A stretch of 64,000 nucleotides of DNA, taken from Microbacterium sp. C5A9. Its GTDB lineage: Bacteria; Actinomycetota; Actinomycetes; Actinomycetales; Microbacteriaceae. The stretch spans positions 248,001 through 312,000 of the forward strand of contig NZ_JABXGD010000006.1 in assembly GCF_022627955.1 (NCBI RefSeq). Direction: 5' to 3'. Positions 7,790-16,436 of the stretch are shown here, piece by piece (position 1 is the first letter of the stretch; each line of letters begins with the position of its first letter). The notes below the pieces were generated by a model. It had not been told where the DNA came from. It searched no databases and worked only from the letters and a program-made list of their open reading frames with translations. The position numbers and the translations under genes are program-made.

Positions 7790-8670
7790 ACGCATCGACG
7801 AGCTCGGCACGCAGCGACGTCGCGCAGATCGTGCTCTCGTCGCGCCCGATCAGCTGGATCAACACGGCCTTCCCCTTCGCTGCGGCCTATCTGCTCGCGA
7901 CGCGCGAGGTCGACCTCATCCTGATCCTCGGGACCCTGTACTTCCTCGTGCCGTACAACCTCGCGATGTACGGCATCAACGACGTGTTCGACTACGCCTC
8001 CGACCTCGCCAACCCGCGCAAGGGCGGCATCGAGGGAGCGCTGCTCTCGCCCCGCATCCACCGCGCGACGCTGTGGTCGGCGGTGGTGACGAATGTCCCG
8101 TTCCTCGTGTACCTCGTCGTCGTGGGAAACCCCGCGTCATGGCTCTGGCTCGCGATCAGCGTGTTCGCCGTGATCGCGTACTCGGCACCGGGACTCCGCT
8201 TCAAGGAGCGGCCGTTCCTCGACTCCACCACGTCGAGCCTGCACTTCGTGACACCCGCGATCGTGGGCCTGACTCTCGCGGGCGGAGCGGTCACCTCCAC
8301 CGCGGTGATCGTGCTGGTCGCGTTCTTCCTCTGGGGCATGGCCGCTCATGCCTTCGGCGCCGTGCAGGACATCGGCCCGGACCGCGAAGGCGGCATCGGC
8401 TCGATCGCGACCGTGATCGGCGCCCGCGCGACCGTGCGGCTGGCGATCGGGCTCTGGGTGGCGGCCGGCGTCGCCATGCTCTTCACGTCGTGGCCGGCTC
8501 CGCTCGGCGCCGTGCTGGCCCTGCCGTACATCGTGAACGCCGCTCCGTGGTGGAACGTGACCGACGAGACGTCGTCCGGGACGAACCGCGCGTGGCGCCG
8601 CTTCATCGCCCTCAACTACTTCGCGGGCTTCCTGGCGACGATGATCCTGATCCTCGCCTGGCTGTCCTGA
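7786..8670 (+). CDS. crtEb: Lycopene elongase / UbiA-family prenyltransferase
   Basis: 294-residue polytopic membrane protein of the UbiA family. Both Asp-rich motifs are present: NDVFDYASD (Asn65, Asp66, Asp69, Asp73) and QDIGPDREGG (Asp195, Asp199). In C50 carotenoid operons this enzyme adds C5 units from DMAPP to lycopene, giving flavuxanthin-type intermediates that the Ye/Yf cyclase closes. The GTG start is placed by GAGGAGGA about 8 nt upstream and by the 4-nt overlap with crtYf. Confidence 0.88.
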   Translation: MNASTSSARSDVAQIVLSSRPISWINTAFPFAAAYLLATREVDLILILGTLYFLVPYNLAMYGINDVFDYASDLANPRKGGIEGALLSPRIHRATLWSAVVTNVPFLVYLVVVGNPASWLWLAISVFAVIAYSAPGLRFKERPFLDSTTSSLHFVTPAIVGLTLAGGAVTSTAVIVLVAFFLWGMAAHAFGAVQDIGPDREGGIGSIATVIGARATVRLAIGLWVAAGVAMLFTSWPAPLGAVLALPYIVNAAPWWNVTDETSSGTNRAWRRFIALNYFAGFLATMILILAWLS

Positions 8671-8727
8671 CGCCCACCACACCCGACCTGTCCGTCCCTC
8701 CCCGTTCTCCTTCCCGAGAGGAACCCG

Positions 8728-10923
8728 ATGTCCAGCCCTGACCGCTCGCCGAGCCCGTCGACCCCGCCGACCCGCGAACGCCCCCGGCGGCACTCCTGGG
8801 TCCGTGTGCTCCTGCCGGTCGCTCTGATCCTCGTGTGGCTGGTCGGCGCAGGGCTCGGTGGTCCGCTCTTCGGCAAGATCGACGAGGTGTCGTCGAACGA
8901 CCAGACCAGCTACCTCCCCGAGTCGGCCGACGCGACGCAGGTGCAGAAGCTGCTCGGCGAGTTCCGCGACAGCGACTCGATCCCGGCCATCGCGGTCTTC
9001 GTCGGAGACGGCGTGCTCTCCGAGAGCGACGTCCAGACCATCACGGATGCCGTGGCCGACGCGCCGTCCGTCGAGGGTGTGAGCGAAGACGTCTCCCCCG
9101 CCCTCACCTCCGACGACGGCGAGGCCGTGCAGGCGTTCATCCCGATCGACAGTGACGCCGAACTCGGCGACACCGTGGCGGCCCTCGGCGACGAACTGCG
9201 TGCCGCGGCACCCGACGGGGTCACGGTGTACATCACCGGCCCCGCCGGCTTCAGCGCCGACCTCGTGGCCGGTTTCGCGGGCATCGACGGCCTGCTCCTC
9301 GGCGTCGCGCTCCTCGCCGTGCTGATCATCCTCGTGCTCGTGTACCGGTCCTTCCTGCTGCCTCTCGTGGTGCTGTCGACGAGCCTGTTCGCGCTCTGCG
9401 TCGCGCTCCTCGTCGTGTGGTGGCTCGCGAAGTTCGAGGTGCTCCTGCTCAGCGGGCAGACCCAGGGCATCCTCTTCATCCTGGTGATCGGCGCGGCCAC
9501 CGACTATGCGCTCCTCTTCGTCGCGCGGTTCCGCGAAGAGCTCCGTGTCTCCCGCGACAAGGGTACGGCCGTGCTCTCTGCCTGGAAGGGCTCGTTCGAG
9601 CCGATCGTGGCCTCGGGCGGCACTGTGATCGCGGGTCTGCTCTGCCTGCTGCTCAGCGACCTGAAGTCGAACAGCACGCTCGGTCCGGTCGCCGCGATCG
9701 GCATCGTCTTCGCGATGCTCGCCGCCCTCACCCTGCTTCCCGCGCTGCTGCTGCTCTGCGGGCGGGCCGTGTTCTGGCCGCGCCGGCCGAAGTTCGAGCC
9801 CGAGGTCGTGGCCGAAGAGCACGGTATGCGCACCACCGGTCTCTGGGCCCGACTCGCCGGCCTCATCACCAAGCGCCCCCGCGTGATCTGGATCGTCACG
9901 ACGCTCGTGCTGCTCGCCGGAGCCTCGGGGGTGCTGCAGCTCAACGCCTCGGGCGTGCCGCAGTCCGATCTCGTGCTCGGCGCGTCCGAGGCCCGCGACG
10001 GCCAGGTCGCGCTGGGCGAGCACTTCCCCGGCGGCTCGGGAAGCCCGGTGTACGTCATCGTGCAGGAGGACCGTCTGCAGGATGCGGCCGACGTGCTGCT
10101 CGCCGACGACGGCGTCGACGGCGTCGCTGTGACGGCATCCGATTCACCGAGCGGTTCGGCGCCGGTGACCGCAGACGGGATCTCGGCGTTCGGCCCTCCC
10201 GGCACCCCCGCGCCCGAGCCCACCGTCGTCGACGGCGAGGTCCTGCTGCAGGGGACGCTCACCGACGCCGCGGACTCCGACGCCGCTGCGCAGACCGTGC
10301 GCGACCTCCGCACTGAGCTCGATGAGATCGATGCGGTGGTCGGCGGTGTCACCGCGACGGCGATCGACACGAACGATGCCTCGATCCATGACCGCAACCT
10401 CATCATCCCGGTGATCCTGGTCGTGATCATGCTGATCCTGATGCTGCTCCTGCGGTCGATCCTCGCCCCCGTGCTGCTGATCGCGACGACGGTCCTGTCG
10501 TTCGGCACCGCGATGGGCGTCTCGGCACTCGTGTTCAACGGGGTCTTCGACTTCCCCGGGGCCGACCCTGCCGTGCCTCTCTACGGCTTCGTGTTCCTCG
10601 TGGCGCTCGGCATCGACTACAACATCTTCCTCATGACCCGAGTACGAGAGGAGTCTCTGGAGCACGGCACCCGCGAGGGCGTGCTGCGCGGACTCTCGAT
10701 CACGGGCGGGGTGATCACGTCGGCCGGACTCGTGCTCGCGGCGACCTTCGCCGCCCTGTCGGTGATCCCGATCCTGTTCCTCGTGCAGCTCGCATTCATC
10801 GTCGCGTTCGGAGTGCTGCTCGACACGTTCGTGGTGCGCTCGCTGCTCGTGCCGGCGCTCGCCTACGACCTCGGTCGAGTGATCTGGTGGCCGTCGAAGC
10901 TCTGGCGGCGGGGCCGCGACTGA
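8728..10923 (+). CDS. MMPL-family RND exporter of the carotenoid operon
   Basis: 731 residues with the MmpL layout: about 30 proline-rich leading residues, one helix (28-45), an extracytoplasmic domain, six helices, then a repeat of that unit. The intramembrane ATDYALLFVARFREE and GIDYNIFLMTRVREES segments carry the family's conserved Asp-Tyr pairs used for proton coupling. A GAGAGGAA site precedes the ATG. C. glutamicum also has an MmpL-like gene in its crt operon; its cargo is not established. Export or membrane placement of an isoprenoid or lipid is an inference from context. Confidence 0.85.
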   Translation: MSSPDRSPSPSTPPTRERPRRHSWVRVLLPVALILVWLVGAGLGGPLFGKIDEVSSNDQTSYLPESADATQVQKLLGEFRDSDSIPAIAVFVGDGVLSESDVQTITDAVADAPSVEGVSEDVSPALTSDDGEAVQAFIPIDSDAELGDTVAALGDELRAAAPDGVTVYITGPAGFSADLVAGFAGIDGLLLGVALLAVLIILVLVYRSFLLPLVVLSTSLFALCVALLVVWWLAKFEVLLLSGQTQGILFILVIGAATDYALLFVARFREELRVSRDKGTAVLSAWKGSFEPIVASGGTVIAGLLCLLLSDLKSNSTLGPVAAIGIVFAMLAALTLLPALLLLCGRAVFWPRRPKFEPEVVAEEHGMRTTGLWARLAGLITKRPRVIWIVTTLVLLAGASGVLQLNASGVPQSDLVLGASEARDGQVALGEHFPGGSGSPVYVIVQEDRLQDAADVLLADDGVDGVAVTASDSPSGSAPVTADGISAFGPPGTPAPEPTVVDGEVLLQGTLTDAADSDAAAQTVRDLRTELDEIDAVVGGVTATAIDTNDASIHDRNLIIPVILVVIMLILMLLLRSILAPVLLIATTVLSFGTAMGVSALVFNGVFDFPGADPAVPLYGFVFLVALGIDYNIFLMTRVREESLEHGTREGVLRGLSITGGVITSAGLVLAATFAALSVIPILFLVQLAFIVAFGVLLDTFVVRSLLVPALAYDLGRVIWWPSKLWRRGRD

Positions 10924-10928
10924 TGGGG

Positions 10929-11002
10929 TGCCCTCGACTGGATTCGAACCAGCGACCTGCCCTTTAGGAGAGGGCTGCTCTATCCTGCTGAGCTACGGGG
11001 GC
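10929..11002 (-). tRNA. tRNA-Arg (CCT)
   Basis: Full cloverleaf on the minus strand. The anticodon stem GCCCT/AGGGC encloses loop CTCCTAA (anticodon CCT), the T-arm is GCTGG-TTCGAAT-CCAGT, and the D-arm is GCTC...GAGC. The 7-bp acceptor stem (CGGGGGC at 10996-11002 with GCCCTCG at 10930-10936) has one C-A mismatch at the fifth pair. The 3' CCA is not encoded. It lies 5 nt after the MmpL gene. Confidence 0.93.
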
Positions 11003-11037
11003 GTGGGTTCCATTCTAGAGGCACCCTCGCCCCCGGA

Positions 11038-11535
11038 TCACGCTGCCAGAGCGAGGTACGGCTCCCACCGGGGGTCGCTGCGCTCGCTCCCGCGCACCGT
11101 CCATGCGGTGCCGTGCGGCGGCCGGGGTGTGAACCGCAGCGCCCAGCGCATCTCCTGCGGCGTGCGGTCGCTCTTGACGTTGTTGCAGCGGAGGCAGCAG
11201 GCCACGAGGTTCTCCCACGAGTCCGCTCCCCCGCGCGAGCGCGGGAGCACGTGATCGATGGTCGAGGCGGCCTTGCCGCAGTATCCGCACCGATGATCGT
11301 CCCGCCGCAGCACACCGCGCCGGGTCACGGGGACGCGTCTGCTCACGGGGATGCGCACGTACCGCGACAGGATGATGACCGCAGGTCTGTCGTACACGCC
11401 GTGGCTTCCCCAGACGGGATCGTCCTCCACGCGTTCGATCACCGTGGCCTTGTCGTTCATGACCAAGACCAGGGCTCTCTTGAACGACACGATCGCCAGA
11501 GGCTCGTATCCCGCGTTCAGTACCAGTGTGCGCAT
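11038..11535 (-). CDS. HNH endonuclease family protein
   Basis: 165-residue protein of the conserved actinobacterial HNH family that begins MRTLVLNAGYEPL. The C-terminal nuclease module has a zinc knuckle (CGYC, then CLRCN) framing the HNH residues (TIDHVLPRSRGG, ENLV). ATG 11535 is chosen because GAGAGGA is well spaced for it; an in-frame ATG two codons upstream has none. It is a chromosomal singleton with no intron or prophage context. Its biological target is unknown. Confidence 0.85.
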   Translation of the reverse strand: MRTLVLNAGYEPLAIVSFKRALVLVMNDKATVIERVEDDPVWGSHGVYDRPAVIILSRYVRIPVSRRVPVTRRGVLRRDDHRCGYCGKAASTIDHVLPRSRGGADSWENLVACCLRCNNVKSDRTPQEMRWALRFTPRPPHGTAWTVRGSERSDPRWEPYLALAA

Positions 11536-11619
11536 CGTCATCCTCTCGATCCGCCGGGACGGCTTCCCGGCACTCTCGACTCACACGCGCCGCGCAGGAC
11601 GTGAGCGCACGCAGGGACG

Positions 11620-11647
11620 AAAAAAGGCGCTGTCTACAGACAGCGCC
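11620..11647 (-). terminator. Rho-independent terminator
   Basis: Perfect 9-bp stem GGCGCTGTC/GACAGCGCC with loop TACA, followed on the minus strand by six T. It lies downstream of the M23 peptidase gene and upstream of the HNH gene, both leftward, so it isolates the two. Confidence 0.85.
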
Positions 11648-11866
11648 TTCTACGCACGGCAGAACCGTGGAGTCCCTGCGGACGATGCTGAAGGACGTGA
11701 CGACCGAGGGCATCCATGGTTCGGATGCTCGGTATTCGCTCCATCAGCTTCTCCCGCCTGTTACGACAACGCGTTCAGGCTAACCCATGAGCGGGGCGCG
11801 AGGGCCAAACTCCGGATGAACAGCCGAAGGCGTGTCCCCGGATGAAGCGGGAGATGCCGAGTGCGC
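11648..11866. other. Gene-free stretch between terminator and M23 gene
   Basis: The 11542-11866 gap has only the terminator above as a clear element. This remainder is the 3' untranslated part of the peptidase transcript. No convincing reading frame, tRNA or recognisable RNA family was seen in it. Confidence 0.5.
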
Positions 11867-12697
11867 TCAGCCCGCGTTGGCGCCGAGCCAGGCGATGGGC
11901 TCCATGAGTCCGCCGTTCACCCAGACCTCGAAGTGCAGGTGGTTCGCGGTCGACCGGCCCGTGCTCCCGACGAAGCCGATGAGCTGTCCTGCGGCGACCG
12001 TCTCGCCGGCCTGCACCTGACGCGAACCGTAGATCATGTGACCGTAGGTGGTCTGCACGCGCTGACCACCTACGACGCTGTCGAGCATGACGCAGACGCC
12101 GTAGCCGCCGATGCTCTCCGCCGACGCGCGGACCACGCCGGCAGCCGCCGCGTAGATCGGGGTGCCGGCAGGAGCGAGCATGTCCGCACCCTGGTGCGCG
12201 CCGCCGACCGTGCGGCTGACGTTGTAGGAGCCCTGCGGAAGCGGATAGCGGACCTCTCCGGAACCGGGAGAGACGAGCGCGTAGTTGCCGGTGTTGAAGT
12301 TGCCACCGGACGAGGCTGCGGATGCGGCGGCCGCGGATGCGGCTGCCGCTGCGCGAGCGGCTGCGGCTTCCTCCGCCTTCTTCTTGGCGATCTCATCGGG
12401 AGTGGTCGCCGTGAAGGTTCCACGATCGAGAGTGGCGGCCGTGGCTGCCGAGGCGACGACCAGAGACTGCGAGTCGTCGGCGGCCAGCTGCTGGAGAGTG
12501 GTCGCTGCCGCCTCGCTCGGCTTGGACGATGCGTAGGCCGGCAGAGCGACCGCGGCGACCAGAGCACCGACTGCCCCGAAGATGGCGATCGATCGCAGAG
12601 GCTTCACGGCCTTGCGTGCGGTGGTCGCGGCACGGGCGGTGCGGGCGACTGCTCGATCTTCAGATGTCTTCGCGGGTGATTCGATGTCTTTGACCAA
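11867..12697 (-). CDS. Secreted M23 family metallopeptidase
   Basis: 276 residues. An N-terminal positively charged segment is followed by one helix (about 35-55, signal anchor or signal peptide ending ALPAYA), an Ala-rich coiled stretch (about 120-150), then a LytM/M23 domain. Zinc ligands are visible in GGAHQGADM (His, Asp) and in the HLHFEVWVNGG motif. It cleaves peptidoglycan cross-bridges outside the membrane. The start is taken as TTG 12697 because AGGAGGA lies 7 nt before it; an in-frame GTG at 12721 would put that site inside the gene. Confidence 0.85.
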   Translation of the reverse strand: MVKDIESPAKTSEDRAVARTARAATTARKAVKPLRSIAIFGAVGALVAAVALPAYASSKPSEAAATTLQQLAADDSQSLVVASAATAATLDRGTFTATTPDEIAKKKAEEAAAARAAAAASAAAASAASSGGNFNTGNYALVSPGSGEVRYPLPQGSYNVSRTVGGAHQGADMLAPAGTPIYAAAAGVVRASAESIGGYGVCVMLDSVVGGQRVQTTYGHMIYGSRQVQAGETVAAGQLIGFVGSTGRSTANHLHFEVWVNGGLMEPIAWLGANAG

Positions 12698-12732
12698 AAC
12701 GTAATCCTCCTGCGCCTGCACGCTTCGGGTAG

Positions 12733-12845
12733 CGCTGACTCGTCGGCACTCTGCTCTCGTGGCACGAATGTATCTCGGGTACTTTGTGCGTTCTGACCGG
12801 GAAGACGACGAGCCTGGAAGGCGATCCTCTCGGGTATCGTCAGCG
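12733..12845 (-). promoter_or_regulatory. Possible structured leader of the M23 gene
   Basis: The leader contains CGCTGAC (12839-12845, minus-strand sense) and its exact complement GTCAGCG (12733-12739), able to close a domain of about 100 nt just before the translation start. No known riboswitch core was recognised. Confidence 0.3.
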
Positions 12846-12951
12846 GGCTTTCACGACGACCTGTCCGAGGTTACCGGAAGATAACGAAACTGTCACCCTG
12901 TGAAACTGGCAATCCCCGCAGAGGCGGAATCACGCGGGATTTCTCGCCGGA

Positions 12952-13653
12952 TCAGGCCGGTTCCCCCACGAGGAAGATGTGCGAGGCGAGCTCGACGGGC
13001 AGCTCTAGCCCGTCGTCCTTGCCCTCCATCTGGATGAGCACGTAGCCCTCGTTGAACCGGTAGTCGCCCTTCGCTCCGGGGACGACACCCGCGTCGCGGA
13101 GCTGCTCGAGGAGCTCGGGGTCGACCTGCGCGGGCTCCGCGAGGCGACGGACGGTGCCCTCGATCGGGGCGCCCGCGGCGTTGAGCTTCTGCACGAGACC
13201 GATCACGCCTTCGTCGAAGGTGCGCGCGGGGGTGTCGCCCAGCTGGTCGAGGCCAGGGATCGGGTTGCCGTACGGCGACTCGGTGGGATGGCCGAGGAGC
13301 TCCACGAGACGACGCTCGACCTGCTCGCTCATCACGTGCTCCCACCGGCACGCCTCTTCGTGCACGTACGCCCAGTCGAGGCCGATCACGTCGGAGAGGA
13401 GGCGCTCGGCGAGGCGGTGCTTGCGCATCACGTCGACGGCCTTGCGGCGGCCGGCGTCGGTGAGCTCGAGCGTGCGGTCCTCCGAGACGACGACGAGCCC
13501 GTCACGCTCCATCCGGCCGACGGTCTGCGAGACCGTGGGACCCGAGTGCCCGAGGCGCTCGGAGATGCGTGCGCGCAGCGGGACGATGTTCTCCTCCTCG
13601 AGTTCGAGGATGGTGCGGAGATACATCTCCGTGGTGTCGATCAAGTCCGTCAT
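12952..13653 (-). CDS. DtxR/IdeR-family metal-dependent repressor
   Basis: 233 residues. The N-terminal winged helix (DLIDTTEMYLRTILELEEE, recognition helix GHSGPTVSQTVGRME) is followed by the metal-binding/dimerisation domain (HRLAERLLSDVIG, HEEACRWEHVMSE, LLGHPTESPYGNPIP) and a C-terminal SH3-like domain. Length and all three domains fit the iron-dependent DtxR/IdeR group; an Mn-sensing role cannot be excluded. It is divergent from serC, with an inverted TAGGC repeat in its own promoter, suggesting autoregulation. Confidence 0.88.
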   Translation of the reverse strand: MTDLIDTTEMYLRTILELEEENIVPLRARISERLGHSGPTVSQTVGRMERDGLVVVSEDRTLELTDAGRRKAVDVMRKHRLAERLLSDVIGLDWAYVHEEACRWEHVMSEQVERRLVELLGHPTESPYGNPIPGLDQLGDTPARTFDEGVIGLVQKLNAAGAPIEGTVRRLAEPAQVDPELLEQLRDAGVVPGAKGDYRFNEGYVLIQMEGKDDGLELPVELASHIFLVGEPA

Positions 13654-13670
13654 GCGGCCCTCCGAGTCTC

Positions 13671-13685
13671 GTTAGGCAAGCCTAC
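13671..13685. promoter_or_regulatory. Candidate DtxR-family operator
   Basis: GTTAGGCAAGCCTAC contains TAGGC-AA-GCCTA, an inverted repeat resembling the core of the DtxR/IdeR box. It is 18 nt upstream of the dtxR-family start and about 67 nt upstream of serC. Confidence 0.55.
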
Positions 13686-13739
13686 ATTCCTCCACGGACA
13701 TCAGGCGTCACGCGGTGTGGAGGCGTTATCGGCACGGCT

Positions 13740-14864
<1,125 letters not shown>

Positions 14865-14880
14865 CCGTCGGACAGGATGC

Positions 14881-14916
14881 AGAAAGGGGGCCGCGTGATC
14901 ACGCGGCCCCCTTTCT
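14881..14916. terminator. Bidirectional terminator, serC / DUF3027
   Basis: Perfect 36-bp palindrome: a 16-bp stem ending AGAAAG...CTTTCT around loop GATC. It separates convergent serC and the DUF3027 gene. Confidence 0.85.
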
Positions 14917-14947
14917 CATGCTCGTGGCCCGTCCCCGGGCCGGGAGG

Positions 14948-15655
14948 TCACTCCTCGTCGTCGGAGTCGTCGTCCTCGTCCGAGTCGTTGTCATCCTCGT
15001 CCGAATCTTCCTCGTCGGAGTCATCCTCGTCCGCGTCTTCCTCGTCCGCGTCTTCCTCGTCCGAGTCCTCGGACTCGTCGTCGTCCGTCGTGACGGAGTC
15101 ATCGAGCTCGTCGATGTCGACGCCGTCGAGATCGCCCGCGTGCAGCACACGCGGCTCCGCCGTCAGATCGTCATCGTCGATGTCGTCATCATCGTCATCG
15201 TCGTCCGAGTCGTCATCGTCGTCGAGGTCGTCCTCGTCCTCATCGATGTCGTCGAGCTCGTCGTCCTCGAGTCCGTCCGCGTCGTCGGCGTCCGGGTCGG
15301 CCTCCGCCGCGGCGGCGGCCTGCTCGGCCAGCTCCACCTGGTGCGCGCGGTACTCGGCGAGCCGCTCGGCCCACGGCACCCATTCGGGTGCCAGCAGGGC
15401 CCCGTCACCGGGAAGCAGCTCGACCTCGAGGACCGTGGGCTCCTCCTCGTCGACGCGCGCGACGGTCACCGTCCAGTACCAGCCCGGGTATCCCGGGAGG
15501 CGGTTCTCGAACCGCAGCGAGACGGATCCGTCTTCCTCGGGGAGGTAGCCGGCCGCGGGTCCGACGGTCGACGCCGGAGTGATCTCGTGCAACGCGGCGA
15601 GCGCGAGATCATGAGCGTCGACGAGACGCTGATCGACGTCAGGCTTCGAGGTCAT
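14948..15655 (-). CDS. DUF3027 protein with long Asp/Glu tail
   Basis: 235 residues. Residues 1-125 form a globular part (ALAALHEITPASTVG, RLPGYPGWYWTVTVAR, LLPGDGALLAPEWVPWAERL) matching the actinobacterial DUF3027 family. The remaining about 110 residues are almost entirely Asp, Glu and Ser. Function unknown. The start overlaps the upstream cold-shock gene by 17 nt, so the two are translated from one message. An acidic tail next to a nucleic-acid-binding protein suggests an RNA- or ribosome-related role, which is speculative. Confidence 0.75.
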   Translation of the reverse strand: MTSKPDVDQRLVDAHDLALAALHEITPASTVGPAAGYLPEEDGSVSLRFENRLPGYPGWYWTVTVARVDEEEPTVLEVELLPGDGALLAPEWVPWAERLAEYRAHQVELAEQAAAAAEADPDADDADGLEDDELDDIDEDEDDLDDDDDSDDDDDDDDIDDDDLTAEPRVLHAGDLDGVDIDELDDSVTTDDDESEDSDEEDADEEDADEDDSDEEDSDEDDNDSDEDDDSDDEE

Positions 15656-16019
15656 CAGCGACCTTGCGCAGGACGGCCGCGATCTTGCGGCCGTGGGAGG
15701 ACGAGGGGTAGCGACCGCGGCGCAGGTCGCCGCCGATGCCGTCGAGCAGCTTCACGAGGTCTTCGACGATGATCGCCATGTCGTCGGCCGGCTTGCGCTT
15801 GGCCTTCGCCAGGCTCGGAGGAGCCTCGAGCACGCGCACCGAGAGCGCCTGCAGACCCCGCTTGCCGTCGGCGACGCCGAACTCCACGCGCGCACCGGCC
15901 TTCACCGCCGTCCCGGCGGGCATCGCCGACGCGTGCAGGAAGACATCCTGGCCGTCATCGGCGGCGATGAAGCCGAAACCCTTGTCTTCGTCGTAGAACC
16001 TGACCTTGCCGGTGGGCAT
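15639..16019 (-). CDS. Cold-shock domain protein with C-terminal extension
   Basis: 126 residues. Residues 1-68 are a cold-shock domain with both RNA-binding motifs (KGFGFI as RNP1; DVFLHAS as RNP2). Residues 75-126 are an extra helical region (DDMAIIVEDLVKLLDGIGGDL...), roughly doubling the usual CspA length; such extended Csps are common in actinobacteria. It binds single-stranded RNA or DNA. First gene of a two-gene unit with the DUF3027 protein. Confidence 0.88.
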   Translation of the reverse strand: MPTGKVRFYDEDKGFGFIAADDGQDVFLHASAMPAGTAVKAGARVEFGVADGKRGLQALSVRVLEAPPSLAKAKRKPADDMAIIVEDLVKLLDGIGGDLRRGRYPSSSHGRKIAAVLRKVADDLEA

Positions 16020-16140
16020 GGGAGAAACCTCGCTGAGTCGGTGTGGAGCGGGAAGGCGCGCAGATGCGCCTCTCCCAGCCTACCGGTCGGCGCGGGCCCA
16101 CGCCGAGGTCGCGGGCGGAACCGCCGCGGCCCGCAGCGAC

Positions 16141-16146
16141 TAGGCT
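16141..16146 (+). promoter_or_regulatory. -10 element of the small membrane protein gene
   Basis: TAGGCT lies 7 nt before the ATG at 16154 and no ribosome-binding site is seen, so a leaderless message is likely. Confidence 0.4.
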
Positions 16147-16153
16147 GAGACCG

Positions 16154-16426
16154 ATGAGTATGAAGAGTCCCGAACCGGATGTCCCCGTGCGCCGGGTGGA
16201 CCGCATTCTGGCGTTCACGGCACTGGGCCTCGCTGCCGCGTCCATCCTCTGCTTCTTCGCGATCATCATCGGCACCGCGGTCGGCATGCAGCAGCAGGAC
16301 TTCGGCTCCGGGGTCTGGCCGCTCGTCGCGGCGGTTCCCTATTGGGGACTCCCCGCGGCTTTCGTGATGATCATCGTCCTGCTGTCGATGAGCTTCGTGC
16401 GCAAGGGTCGCGCGTCGCGATCCTGA
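16154..16426 (+). CDS. Small two-helix membrane protein, unknown function
   Basis: 90 residues. Short charged N-terminus, helices at about 17-41 and 53-80, then a basic tail RKGRASRS. No family was recognised. The start is ATG 16154, just after a -10-like hexamer. It sits 10 nt upstream of the helicase-associated gene and may share its message. Confidence 0.65.
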   Translation: MSMKSPEPDVPVRRVDRILAFTALGLAAASILCFFAIIIGTAVGMQQQDFGSGVWPLVAAVPYWGLPAAFVMIIVLLSMSFVRKGRASRS

Positions 16427-16436
16427 GGCCATCGGC

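Noticed and set aside
8137..10023. 628-codon minus-strand frame
   Set aside because: Shadow of crtEb and the MmpL gene; composition rich in Arg/His/Glu with no domain.
10929..11541. tRNA plus HNH nuclease as a mobile-element or intron insertion
   Set aside because: The HNH protein belongs to a widespread chromosomal actinobacterial family; no integrase, duplicated tRNA end or intron structure is seen.
12722..12900. c-di-AMP (ydaO) riboswitch before the M23 gene
   Set aside because: The conserved GGGGAACC and GGGUGAA-type blocks of that family are absent.
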